Assembly (NCBI RefSeq): GCF_900141875.1
Contig: NZ_FQZE01000011.1
Span: forward strand, 62,001 to 126,000
Source: Tangfeifania diversioriginum
GTDB lineage: Bacteria; Bacteroidota; Bacteroidia; Bacteroidales; Prolixibacteraceae
DNA length: 64,000 nucleotides
Direction: 5' to 3'
The notes under the pieces are model-generated. The model had not been told where the DNA came from. It saw only the letters and a list, made by a program, of their open reading frames with translations, and searched no databases. This document shows, piece by piece, positions 43,343 through 52,096 of this stretch; the first letter of the stretch is position 1; every line of letters begins with the position of its first letter. A program made the translations under genes and the position numbers.

Positions 43343-43852
43343 ATGTTTCCTAAATTAATTAAATTATATTACCTCCCATACAGATTATTTAATCAGGTAC
43401 TTTGGGCAAAAAAGATTGGAGTTAAGGTTGGTTCCGATTGCAGATTTTATAAGCTGTCATTCAGCACTGAACCATATCTTGTTGAAATTGGTAATCATGT
43501 TTCTGCTACAAAGGTACATTTTGAAACCCATGATGGTGGCTTATGGATTTTTAGAAAGAGACATCCACACTGGGATAAAATTAGTACAATCAAAATTGGA
43601 AATAATGTTTATTTAGGCTATGACGTTATTATATTGCCAGGTGTAAAAATAGGTAATAATGTAATTGTTGGAGCAAGATCTGTTGTAACCAGAAACATTC
43701 CTGATAACTCAGTAGCAGTTGGTTCACCTGCAAGGGTCATCAAATCAACAGATGATTATTACAATAAAATTAAAAATGAGGTTATTGAAACCAAACATTT
43801 ATCAAGAAGGTCCAAAAAAAAATTTCTGTTAAAGCATTTTAACATTAGTTGA
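43343..43852 (+). CDS. Hexapeptide-repeat acyltransferase
   Basis: A 169-residue left-handed beta-helix acetyltransferase of the CatB/WcaF type. Hexapeptide turns run through IKIGNNVYLGYDVIILPGVKIGNNVIVGARSVVTRNIPDNSVAVGSPARVI. The catalytic His is probably in HFETHDGGLWIF. It would O-acetylate a sugar. A related but not identical enzyme lies at 50616. Confidence 0.85.
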   Translation: MFPKLIKLYYLPYRLFNQVLWAKKIGVKVGSDCRFYKLSFSTEPYLVEIGNHVSATKVHFETHDGGLWIFRKRHPHWDKISTIKIGNNVYLGYDVIILPGVKIGNNVIVGARSVVTRNIPDNSVAVGSPARVIKSTDDYYNKIKNEVIETKHLSRRSKKKFLLKHFNIS

Positions 43853-44004
43853 GGATTAGAACATTATTCAGTATTATTTACAAGGAAGATTATGGTGCGT
43901 TATATTATTTTGACTATTTATTAAAGAATAAGCGAATTCGGTGTGGAATAATAAAATTTTAACATAAACTTCTTATCCTTTTAAATCTTGAGTTAACGAA
44001 CTAA

Positions 44005-45075
44005 ATGAAAAAAATTGTTATCCTCAATAATTGGTTAATAAGCGGTGGGGCTGAGAAACAAGGTCTTATGCTTGCCAAATTTTTAAATAAGTATTTTAAA
44101 GTTTACTATTGTGTTTATTATTCACATAAAATCGAAGAAAAGTTTATGAATGAGATAATGGAACACAATATTGAACTGATTTTATTAAAAGGCAGTCATT
44201 TAAGGAAAATAGTAAGTTTCTTTAATTTTTGTAAACAGAAGAAAATATCAGTTATTATATCTTATCTTTTTATTGGTAATTTAATTAATGCAGTTGTAGG
44301 CTCTGTTTTAAAGGTTAAGCATCGTATCGGTGGCATCAGAAATTCAAAACATTCGGTAATTAAGAATTTTATTCAGCGATTTCTCCACAATCATTTTCTT
44401 ACAATGTCAATCTCCAATAGTTTCAGTGGAAAAGAGGAATGCATAAACTATGGATTCGATGCAAACAAAATGATGGTTATTCACAATTGTTTTGAGTTTA
44501 ATAATAGGGCTGCGATTAAAAAAGATGAAATGTTTATTAGAGTCATTACCGTAGCCCGTTTTGTTCGTCAAAAAGATTATATGACTTCAATTAAAGCTAT
44601 TCATTACGCAATAACAAACTCAAAAAATAAAAACATTCATTACACGATAATTGGGTATGGAGAATTTGAAACCAAAATTAGAAATTGGATAAATGAGTTA
44701 TCTCTTACTAACAATGTATCTTTAGTCCTGAATCCTAAAAATGTGTATCAATATTTAGCAGAGTCAGATGTTTACCTGTCAACTTCACTTTTTGAAGGTT
44801 TATCCAACTCTATTATGGAAGCTATGAGTTTTTCCTTGCCAATTGTTGCTACAAATGTGGGTGATAATGAATTTCTTGTAAAAAATGGATTTAATGGATA
44901 TTTGACGAAACCAGGAGATTTTGAAAATCTCGGAATGCATGTACTGGAATTATCGGAGAATGAAAAATTGAGAACTGAATTAGGTAATAATAGTTATACA
45001 CATTTGAAAGAAAACTTCTCGGTTGCCAGATTTGAACATAATTACCTCACCTTAATTAATCAACTTGTACATTGA
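44005..45075 (+). CDS. Glycosyltransferase family 4
   Basis: A 356-residue GT-B enzyme. It starts with NNWLISGGAEKQGLMLAKFL (acceptor loop) and has RVITVARFVRQKDYMTSIKA and the donor motif SLFEGLSNSIMEAMSFSLPIVATNVGDN. Proposed role: adding one sugar to the lipid-linked repeat unit. It is AT-rich. The next glycosyltransferase starts 5 bp after its stop codon. Confidence 0.88.
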   Translation: MKKIVILNNWLISGGAEKQGLMLAKFLNKYFKVYYCVYYSHKIEEKFMNEIMEHNIELILLKGSHLRKIVSFFNFCKQKKISVIISYLFIGNLINAVVGSVLKVKHRIGGIRNSKHSVIKNFIQRFLHNHFLTMSISNSFSGKEECINYGFDANKMMVIHNCFEFNNRAAIKKDEMFIRVITVARFVRQKDYMTSIKAIHYAITNSKNKNIHYTIIGYGEFETKIRNWINELSLTNNVSLVLNPKNVYQYLAESDVYLSTSLFEGLSNSIMEAMSFSLPIVATNVGDNEFLVKNGFNGYLTKPGDFENLGMHVLELSENEKLRTELGNNSYTHLKENFSVARFEHNYLTLINQLVH

Positions 45076-45080
45076 AGAAA

Positions 45081-46178
45081 ATGAAAATTTGTGTTATCGG
45101 CACAAGAGGTTTTCCCAATATTCAGGGAGGCATTGAAACACATTGCGAAGAATTATACACAAAAATTGCAGATAATTTTAATTGTGAAATAATTGTGTTT
45201 AGGAGAAAACCCTATGTAAAAGAATATAACACAATCTATAAACAGATAAGATTTATCGATTTGTGGGTTCCTAAGAATAAATATCTGGAAACATTTTTAC
45301 ATTCTTTTCTCTCTACCGTTTATACCATTTTTCTAAATCCGGATATTGCTCACTATCACAATACCGGTCCGGGGGCATTTATTCCAATCTTAAAACTTTT
45401 TAATATAAAAGTTGTATTCACTTATCATAATCTTAGCTATACGCAAAAAAAGTGGAACAAAGCTTCTAAATTATTTCTTCACCTGACAGAAAGAATTAGT
45501 ATCAACTTTTCAGATAGTATTATTTTTATTTCAGGTACTATGAAAAATATTTTGGTTGAAAAATATAAATTATCAAAATGGGAGATTATCAGAAACGGAA
45601 TAAAAACACCTAAACGTGCTGTTCATTCTGATTATCTAGAATCATTAGGTCTTGAAAAGTATAATTATATCTTAGCAATAGGAAGGTTTTTGGAAGAGAA
45701 GGGATTTGATTATTTAATTGATGCTTATAAATTGACAGGGGTAAGTGATATTAAACTGGTAATTGCAGGAGATACAGACTATCCCACTACGTATAGCAAA
45801 AAATTAAAAAATAAAGCTAAAGCAAATAATATTATTCTTACTGGATTTATCAAAGGTGAGAAATTACAACAAATATTTTCTTTTTCGCGCCTTTATATAA
45901 TGTCTTCTTTTCAGGAAGGTCTGCCAATTTCCCTTTTAGAGGCTATGAGTTACAATATAGATGTTTTGTCATCAGATATACCTCCTAACTTAGAGGTCGG
46001 ACTTGAAGAAAATGATTATTTTGAGGCAGGTAATTCTGAAGTTTTGTCAAGAAAAATTTTAGCAAAATTACAAAATCCTACAGTTAGAGACTTCGATAAT
46101 AAACTGAATGAAACATACAATTGGGATTCAATTGCATTATCCACTTTTAACGTATATAAAAAAACACTAAACCAATGA
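45081..46178 (+). CDS. Glycosyltransferase family 4 (DUF1972-type N-terminus)
   Basis: A 365-residue GT4 enzyme with the start KICVIGTRGFPNIQGGIETHCEELYTKI, characteristic of the DUF1972/rhamnosyltransferase-like subgroup. The donor motif is SFQEGLPISLLEAMSYNIDVLSSDIPPN. The ATG at 45081 is preferred over an in-frame TTG at 45072. Its stop overlaps the next gene's ATG (ATGA), so translation is coupled. Confidence 0.87.
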   Translation: MKICVIGTRGFPNIQGGIETHCEELYTKIADNFNCEIIVFRRKPYVKEYNTIYKQIRFIDLWVPKNKYLETFLHSFLSTVYTIFLNPDIAHYHNTGPGAFIPILKLFNIKVVFTYHNLSYTQKKWNKASKLFLHLTERISINFSDSIIFISGTMKNILVEKYKLSKWEIIRNGIKTPKRAVHSDYLESLGLEKYNYILAIGRFLEEKGFDYLIDAYKLTGVSDIKLVIAGDTDYPTTYSKKLKNKAKANNIILTGFIKGEKLQQIFSFSRLYIMSSFQEGLPISLLEAMSYNIDVLSSDIPPNLEVGLEENDYFEAGNSEVLSRKILAKLQNPTVRDFDNKLNETYNWDSIALSTFNVYKKTLNQ

Positions 46179-47191
46179 TAAAAGGAGCAATAGTCGGACT
46201 GGGCAAAATGGGGCTTTCCCACGCAGCCATTTTGGGCGCCCAGCCTGATGCAGAAATGGTGGCCGTTTGTGATGCCTCATCGCTGGTATTAAATGCTTTT
46301 AAAAAATACAGCCAGGTAAAAACATACAGCGATTATAAGGAAATGATGAATAAGGAACCACTGGATTTTGTTTTAATCGCCACTCCAACACGATTTCATT
46401 ATCCAATGGTAAAACTGGCACTGGAACGCGGATTGCATGTGTTTTGCGAAAAACCATTCAGCCTCACCGTTTCAGAAGGGGAGGAGTTAGTCAGGTTAGC
46501 TGATGAAAAGGGAGTGTTCAATCAAGTGGGGTATCATAATCATTTTATCGGAACATTCAGGGAACTAAAACGGCTGCTTCAGTCCAGGGTATTGGGCGAC
46601 TTGGTTCATTTTTCAGGAGAAGCTTATGGCCCGGTGGTAGTAAAGGAAAAGGTGGGAACCTGGCGGTCGAAATCTGAGGAAGGCGGTGGATGCCTGTACG
46701 ACTATGCATCGCATGTTATCAATCTGATCCAGGAAATTATTGCCCGCCCGGTAAAGGCAAGCGGCACTCAGCTAAAGCGTATATTCTCAAAAAGCGTTGA
46801 AGATGCCGTTTATGGCACTCTAATATTGGAGAACGGATTAAGTGGGATCTTGTCGGTAAACTGGAGCGATGAAACCTACCGAAAAATGTCAACATCAATC
46901 ACTGTCCAGGGGAAAAACGGAAAAATAATTTGCGATGCCACAGAAATTAAAATATACCTAAACGAACCTGTTGAAAAGGAAGGCCTGGATAAAGGCTGGA
47001 CCATTAAATATATCACCGACCTCGCCATTCCGGTAGATTTCTACCTTCGGGGTGAAGAGTACAGTGCGCAAATCGACAATTTTATCGATTGTATCAAGCA
47101 AAAAAAACAAACAGATTATAACTCGTTTGAACAGGGTCTTTGTACCGATAAGGTTATTGAATTAATTATAGCTGACTACAAAAAACAATAA
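46175..47191 (+). CDS. Gfo/Idh/MocA-family oxidoreductase
   Basis: A 338-residue NAD(P)-dependent sugar oxidoreductase. The Rossmann start is GAIVGLGKMGLSHAAILG. The conserved EKP motif is in HVFCEKPFSLTVSEGEELV. The C-terminal domain has GGGCLYDYASHVINLI, with the catalytic His. It likely oxidises or reduces a nucleotide sugar. It is clearly less AT-rich than the genes before it, so a composition boundary falls at its start. Confidence 0.88.
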   Translation: MIKGAIVGLGKMGLSHAAILGAQPDAEMVAVCDASSLVLNAFKKYSQVKTYSDYKEMMNKEPLDFVLIATPTRFHYPMVKLALERGLHVFCEKPFSLTVSEGEELVRLADEKGVFNQVGYHNHFIGTFRELKRLLQSRVLGDLVHFSGEAYGPVVVKEKVGTWRSKSEEGGGCLYDYASHVINLIQEIIARPVKASGTQLKRIFSKSVEDAVYGTLILENGLSGILSVNWSDETYRKMSTSITVQGKNGKIICDATEIKIYLNEPVEKEGLDKGWTIKYITDLAIPVDFYLRGEEYSAQIDNFIDCIKQKKQTDYNSFEQGLCTDKVIELIIADYKKQ

Positions 47192-47193
47192 AC

Positions 47194-48051
47194 ATGGATA
47201 AAGTTCTATTTGGCGACAACCAGTTTTTTGCGGTAAATCATGCTTCCGACGAAAAAGCAAGAGCACAGTCGATCCGTTTTAAGGAAGATTCGGCCATTAT
47301 TAATGTAATCGATCAGGCCATAGATTTGGGCATCAATACCTTTATGTGCACTACGCACGACCGTATCGGAAATATATGCGACCATATGCGGGCAAATCCA
47401 TTGAGGTACAAAGATTTTAATATTTATCCCTGTATGCCTTATGCGCACAAATATGCTAATGCTGTTACCGAATTGGGGATCATGGGAACAATCAAACAGT
47501 ATGTCCCGGGAAATGTATTCGGTACCTTTGCCAAAGGAGGTTTTGCTTTTATCAGCAAAGACTTTAAGTCTTTGATGGAATTATTGATAGATGCCGAAAT
47601 GAAAATGTTTAGGGGTATTAAAACCCCTGTAATTTTTATTCAAAATGTGCTTGTCGATTTGATTCTTGGATTAAAAATGTTTGAAGTATTTAAGGAATAT
47701 GATGCATACATCCGAAAAAAGTACAATGCCGAACCGGGCTACATTACTATGAATATGCCTGCACTGCTCGATGCCTTGAACTCTGTTGGTATAGAAAATC
47801 CTATAATATGTAGTTCCATCAACAAAATTGGGTTCAGGATGAGTGGCGGCATTGAAGTTTACGAAAAATACCTAAAAGAAAAAGAATTCAGGCCTGTGGC
47901 TATGCAAGTGTTGGCTGCCGGAGCGTTACGACCTGAACAAGCCACTGAATACCTGGGCAGATTTCCGAAAATAGAATCTGTATTATTTGGTGCTTCCTCA
48001 AAAAGCCATATTGAGGAAACAAAAAGTTTAATTGAAACTCATTGTAAATAA
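47194..48051 (+). CDS. TIM-barrel protein resembling aldo/keto reductases
   Basis: A 285-residue protein starting KVLFGDNQFFAVNHASDEKA. Segments such as IDQAIDLGINTFMCTTHDRIG and the end IESVLFGASSKSHIEETKSLI resemble the first barrel strand and the final helix of aldo/keto reductases. The usual catalytic Tyr of that superfamily is not evident, and no NADP-binding motif stands out. It starts 2 bp after the Gfo/Idh/MocA gene, so the two probably act on the same sugar. Function is not known. Confidence 0.55.
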   Translation: MDKVLFGDNQFFAVNHASDEKARAQSIRFKEDSAIINVIDQAIDLGINTFMCTTHDRIGNICDHMRANPLRYKDFNIYPCMPYAHKYANAVTELGIMGTIKQYVPGNVFGTFAKGGFAFISKDFKSLMELLIDAEMKMFRGIKTPVIFIQNVLVDLILGLKMFEVFKEYDAYIRKKYNAEPGYITMNMPALLDALNSVGIENPIICSSINKIGFRMSGGIEVYEKYLKEKEFRPVAMQVLAAGALRPEQATEYLGRFPKIESVLFGASSKSHIEETKSLIETHCK

Positions 48052-48128
48052 TCCCCTCCCCGGACAGGACCTTTCGCATCTAACAGAGGTTTTTACCAAA
48101 CAACATTGTTTAATAAATAGTTAATAAA

Positions 48129-49106
48129 ATGATATCCAACCGCAATATACTGATTACCGGTGGAGCAGGTTTTATTGGTTCCAACTTGTGTGAAAAATTG
48201 ATTGAACTTGGCAATAAGGTAGTGTGCCTCGACAATTTTTCAACGGGTAATATGAAAAATATAGAGTTTCTGCTCCCAAATCCCAACTTTAAACTGATTA
48301 CCGGTGATATCCGAAATCCGGATGATTGCAGGGAAGCCGTCCACGGAATGGATTTTGTTTTACACGAAGCCGCACTGGGATCAGTGCCGCGCTCAATAAA
48401 GGACCCGGCAACAACAAATGAAGTGAACATCAGCGGATTCCTGAATATGCTGATTGCGGCGCGAGATGCCAAGGTGAAAAGATTTGTTTATGCGGCAAGC
48501 TCTTCAACTTATGGCGATTCTGCCGGACTTCCAAAGGTGGAGGATGTAATTGGACAGCCTCTTTCCCCCTATGCCGTAACCAAATACGTAGATGAATTGT
48601 ATGCAAATGTTTTTTCAAAACTTTTCAGTATCGAATGCATAGGCTTGCGCTACTTCAACGTTTTTGGGCGAAAACAGGATCCAAACGGGGCTTATGCTGC
48701 GGTAATTCCACATTTTGTGAAATTGTTGATCAGCCATCAGTCACCAGTAATTAACGGTGATGGCGAATATTCAAGAGATTTTACCTATATCGAAAATGTG
48801 ATTCAGATGAATTTGCTCGCCTTAACGGTAAATAATCCGGATTCCATTAACACAGTTTATAACACGGCATACGGAGAGCGTACCACGTTAAACCAATTGG
48901 CCGGATATCTCAGAGAGTTTCTTTCTGAATACGATCCAGTCATAAAAAATATTCAATTCTTATTCGGGCCGGCCCGAAAAGGGGATATCCCCCATTCCCT
49001 CGCATCTGTGGAAAAAGCTCAAAAATTGCTGGGGTATCATCCTGAATATAACCTGCGCGATGGATTAAAGGAAGCGGTGCAATGGTATTGGGAAAACCTG
49101 AAGTAA
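48129..49106 (+). CDS. UDP-GlcNAc C4-epimerase, WbpP/TviC type
   Basis: A 325-residue extended SDR. NAD motif ITGGAGFIGSNL (about residues 8-19); ASSSTYGDSAGLPK; catalytic Tyr-Lys in YAVTK. The segment LHEAALGSVPRSIKDPATTNEVNISGFLNML is typical of WbpP/TviC enzymes, which interconvert UDP-GlcNAc/GalNAc or their uronic acids. The neighbouring WbpO/TviB-type dehydrogenase, 17 bp downstream, supports a shared route to UDP-GalNAcA. Confidence 0.87.
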   Translation: MISNRNILITGGAGFIGSNLCEKLIELGNKVVCLDNFSTGNMKNIEFLLPNPNFKLITGDIRNPDDCREAVHGMDFVLHEAALGSVPRSIKDPATTNEVNISGFLNMLIAARDAKVKRFVYAASSSTYGDSAGLPKVEDVIGQPLSPYAVTKYVDELYANVFSKLFSIECIGLRYFNVFGRKQDPNGAYAAVIPHFVKLLISHQSPVINGDGEYSRDFTYIENVIQMNLLALTVNNPDSINTVYNTAYGERTTLNQLAGYLREFLSEYDPVIKNIQFLFGPARKGDIPHSLASVEKAQKLLGYHPEYNLRDGLKEAVQWYWENLK

Positions 49107-49123
49107 ATTAAAAAATACTAAAA

Positions 49124-50437
49124 ATGATAGACCAGATTAAAATTGCGATAGTAGGACTTGGATATGTTGGCTTGCCACTTGCCCGGCTATTTGCAACAAA
49201 ATACCCTGTGGTTGGTTTTGATATAAACAGTACCAGAGTTGCTGAAATTATGGGGGGAAACGACTCAACACTTGAAGTAGAACCGGAAAAATTAAAAAAA
49301 GTGTTGACGATAAACAATCCCACGATTACAAAAAATAACGGGGAAAATAGCCCGGGTTTGTTCTGCACAACCGATATTGGGGAAATTCAAAACTGCAATT
49401 TTTACATTGTCACTGTTCCTACACCGGTAGATCGTTATAACCATCCGGATCTGACACCTTTGATAAAAGCCAGTGAAACCATTGGGAAAGTGATATCAAA
49501 GGGTGATATTGTGGTTTACGAATCAACGGTTTACCCGGGAGCAACCGAAGAGGAGTGTATCCCCGTTGTGGAAAGAACTTCGGGATTAAAGTACAATGTT
49601 GATTTTTTTGCAGGATATTCCCCGGAACGTATAAACCCCGGAGACAAGGAGCATACGGTGGAAAAAATTAAAAAGGTTACCTCGGGTTCCACTCCCGAAA
49701 CAGGCCAAATCGTTGATTCCGTTTATCGTTCTGTAATTTTGGCCGGAACACACCTTGCCCCCGCTATTAATGTGGCTGAAGCCGCCAAGGTTATTGAAAA
49801 TAGTCAGCGCGACATTAATATTGCATTTGTTAATGAACTGGCAAAAATTTTTAATTTGATGAATATTGATACATCATCAGTTTTGGAAGCAGCCGGTACA
49901 AAATGGAATTTTCTGCCATTTAAACCTGGGCTGGTCGGAGGACATTGTATTGGTGTTGATCCTTTCTATCTGGCACAGAAAGCAGAGCAATTTGGCTATC
50001 ATCCTGAAATTATCCTTGCCGGGCGCCGACTCAACGACAGTATGGGTAAATACGTGGTGTCTGAATTAGTTAAATTAATGATAATTAATGGATTGTCGGT
50101 AAAAGGGGCTAAGGCACTCATGTTGGGCATTACCTTCAAAGAGAATTGCCCTGATATTCGTAACACAAAAGCCATTGATATTTACCGTAACCTTCGGGAA
50201 TATGGAATGGAGGTTGACGTTTATGATCCCTGGGCGGATCCCGAAGAAGTAAAAAATGAATTTCAGATTCATATGATGAGTAAATATCCGGAGGGAAATG
50301 GTTATAATGCCATTATCCTTGTCGCGGCACATCATGAATTTTTAAAGATTAATATACAAGCTCATAAATCACAGGGCTGTATTATTTACGATGTTAAAGG
50401 TTTGTTCAGTCCCGAATTAGTTGATGGAAGATTGTAA
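49124..50437 (+). CDS. Nucleotide-sugar 6-dehydrogenase, WbpO/TviB type
   Basis: A 437-residue UDP-glucose/UDP-HexNAc dehydrogenase. N-terminal Rossmann motif IAIVGLGYVGLPLARLF; VYESTVYPGATEE; catalytic Cys in KPGLVGGHCIGVDPFYLAQKAE; C-terminal domain with ALMLGITFKENCPDIRNTKAIDIY. Sequence flavour (HCIGVDPYYL, GAT-EE) fits the Vi-antigen/WbpO branch, which oxidises UDP-HexNAc to the uronic acid. With the WbpP-type gene upstream it should yield UDP-GalNAcA. Confidence 0.9.
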   Translation: MIDQIKIAIVGLGYVGLPLARLFATKYPVVGFDINSTRVAEIMGGNDSTLEVEPEKLKKVLTINNPTITKNNGENSPGLFCTTDIGEIQNCNFYIVTVPTPVDRYNHPDLTPLIKASETIGKVISKGDIVVYESTVYPGATEEECIPVVERTSGLKYNVDFFAGYSPERINPGDKEHTVEKIKKVTSGSTPETGQIVDSVYRSVILAGTHLAPAINVAEAAKVIENSQRDINIAFVNELAKIFNLMNIDTSSVLEAAGTKWNFLPFKPGLVGGHCIGVDPFYLAQKAEQFGYHPEIILAGRRLNDSMGKYVVSELVKLMIINGLSVKGAKALMLGITFKENCPDIRNTKAIDIYRNLREYGMEVDVYDPWADPEEVKNEFQIHMMSKYPEGNGYNAIILVAAHHEFLKINIQAHKSQGCIIYDVKGLFSPELVDGRL

Positions 50438-50551
50438 ATGATAAAAAGGTTATTTTAAGGATTTTAAAACATACCTTTTTAAAATGTTTAGTATTGTTGA
50501 ATCTTTAAGCGAATTAAATTTTTGACTCTATCAATTACGGAGGTTCAATTA

Positions 50552-50580
50552 TTTGTTTATCAGTGTTTTATTGATATTTG
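50552..50580 (+). promoter_or_regulatory. Possible internal promoter before the acyltransferase gene
   Basis: TTTG, 17 bases, then GATATTTG: a near match to the TTTG-N19-TAnnTTTG consensus, 35 bp before the ATG at 50616. It lies in a 178-bp gap and could start a new transcript for the end of the locus. Spacing is 2 short and the first base is wrong. Confidence 0.3.
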
Positions 50581-50615
50581 TACTATGGTTAATTATCAAC
50601 AGTAACTGAAATCAA

Positions 50616-51149
50616 ATGAAATTAATTAAAGGATTAATTAAGCAGATATATGAAAAATTATTACTAAGAAGCAGTCCAGAAAAGAGAATTCGTTATCTGC
50701 GAAAACAAGGAGTGAAAATTGGGGAAAATTGCCTGATAAATACCATGCAGTTTTCAACCGAGCCCTATTTAATAGAAATTGGCAACCGGACGATCATTGC
50801 CAGTGATACCGAATTTTTTACACACGATGGTTCTGTTCATTGTTTCAGGGATGAATTTGATGGAATTGTTTGTGGTAAAATTAAAATTGGTAACAATGTT
50901 TTTATAGGAGCTAAAAGCATTATTTTAATGAACACAACCATTGGGGACAATTGCATTGTCGGAGCCGGTAGTGTTGTCCGGGGTAATTTTCCCGATAATT
51001 CAGTTATTATGGGAAATCCAGCCAAAGTGGTGTCAAATTTTCACATTCAGAAATTGATTTTTCGCAATAGCAAAGGCTATTTGAATACGACCAACCTGTC
51101 GCCATCCGAAAAAGAAAGATTAATTAAAAAACACTTTGGTGTAGAATAA
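50616..51149 (+). CDS. Hexapeptide-repeat acyltransferase
   Basis: A 177-residue beta-helix acetyltransferase. Hexapeptide turns are seen in GKIKIGNNVFIGAKSIILMNTTIGDNCIVGAGSVVRGNFPDNSVIMGNPAKVV. FFTHDGSVHCFRD probably holds the catalytic His. It resembles the enzyme at 43343 in layout and in the FSTEPYLIEIGN segment, so the two are paralogues. It would O- or N-acetylate a sugar. Confidence 0.85.
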   Translation: MKLIKGLIKQIYEKLLLRSSPEKRIRYLRKQGVKIGENCLINTMQFSTEPYLIEIGNRTIIASDTEFFTHDGSVHCFRDEFDGIVCGKIKIGNNVFIGAKSIILMNTTIGDNCIVGAGSVVRGNFPDNSVIMGNPAKVVSNFHIQKLIFRNSKGYLNTTNLSPSEKERLIKKHFGVE

Positions 51150-51180
51150 ATTTATTTATAAATTTTCAATTTGTAGTAAC

Positions 51181-52053
51181 ATGAAATTCAATTACTTAAT
51201 ACTTGGAGGTGCAATTTTACTGGTGGCCATCTTATTATTCAGGTTTTTTAACAAGAAGGAATCAGGTAATGAGTATAAAATCCTCTTTCTCCATCACAGC
51301 ACCGGAAATATCATTAAAAATGCCGGCTCCCCACCAATTCGTTACATTGGGAAGCTGATAAATCAAAAATCGTTTGTGGCAAAGTGGCTGGAAGATTATA
51401 ACGAAAAGCATGGAACCAACTATGTTTTTGAGGAACAATTTTTCCCCAAAAAAAAGCCTTATGGCTGGAATAATTACCCGTATGATTATTACAACATCTG
51501 GGTAAAGAATGCCGGTGAAGCACCTTATATGAATGAACCCACCCTTGAGATACTCACAAAAAAATACAACATGATTGTATTCAAACATTGTTTCCCGGTT
51601 AGTGATATCGATGAGGATATCAATCAACCTGATATCAATTCCCCGGAAAAAAGGATCGAGAACTACAAACTTCAGTATAACGCTCTGAAACAAAAAATGC
51701 TGGAGTTTCCCGATACTAAATTCCTGGTATGGACGGGGGCCGCACGGGTCGAAAAAAGCATAACTAAGGAAAGAGCGCAAAGGGCGAAATCTTTTTTTGA
51801 CTGGGTTCGAAAAGAGTGGGATACCCCAGACGATAACATCTATATCTGGGATTTTTATGATATTGAAACTGAAGGTGATCTTTATTTAAAACCGGAATAT
51901 GCAAGTAGCCCGACAGATTCCCATCCAAATAAGATATTAGCCGAAAAAGCTGCTCCTCTTTTGTGTCAACGGATTGTTGAGATAACCAAGTTGAGCAAAC
52001 AGGATTCTTCAGAAGTTGACATGTTGCATGAAAACGTTGCGAAAGTAAAGTAA
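51181..52053 (+). CDS. Membrane-anchored SGNH-hydrolase-like protein
   Basis: A 290-residue protein with one N-terminal helix (about residues 5-23), then a soluble domain. YKILFLHHSTGN carries a possible catalytic Ser40 in an HHST context, a variant of SGNH block I. SSPTDSHPNK near residue 245 carries the Asp/Ser-x-His of block V. This fits an extracytoplasmic esterase or deacetylase acting on the polymer. Other SGNH blocks are not clear. It starts 31 bp after the acyltransferase gene, which would suit an acetyl cycle. Confidence 0.6.
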   Translation: MKFNYLILGGAILLVAILLFRFFNKKESGNEYKILFLHHSTGNIIKNAGSPPIRYIGKLINQKSFVAKWLEDYNEKHGTNYVFEEQFFPKKKPYGWNNYPYDYYNIWVKNAGEAPYMNEPTLEILTKKYNMIVFKHCFPVSDIDEDINQPDINSPEKRIENYKLQYNALKQKMLEFPDTKFLVWTGAARVEKSITKERAQRAKSFFDWVRKEWDTPDDNIYIWDFYDIETEGDLYLKPEYASSPTDSHPNKILAEKAAPLLCQRIVEITKLSKQDSSEVDMLHENVAKVK

Positions 52054-52096
52054 CTTTAAAGATTATAAGAAAATAAAACAAGCAAACTCATTACAG

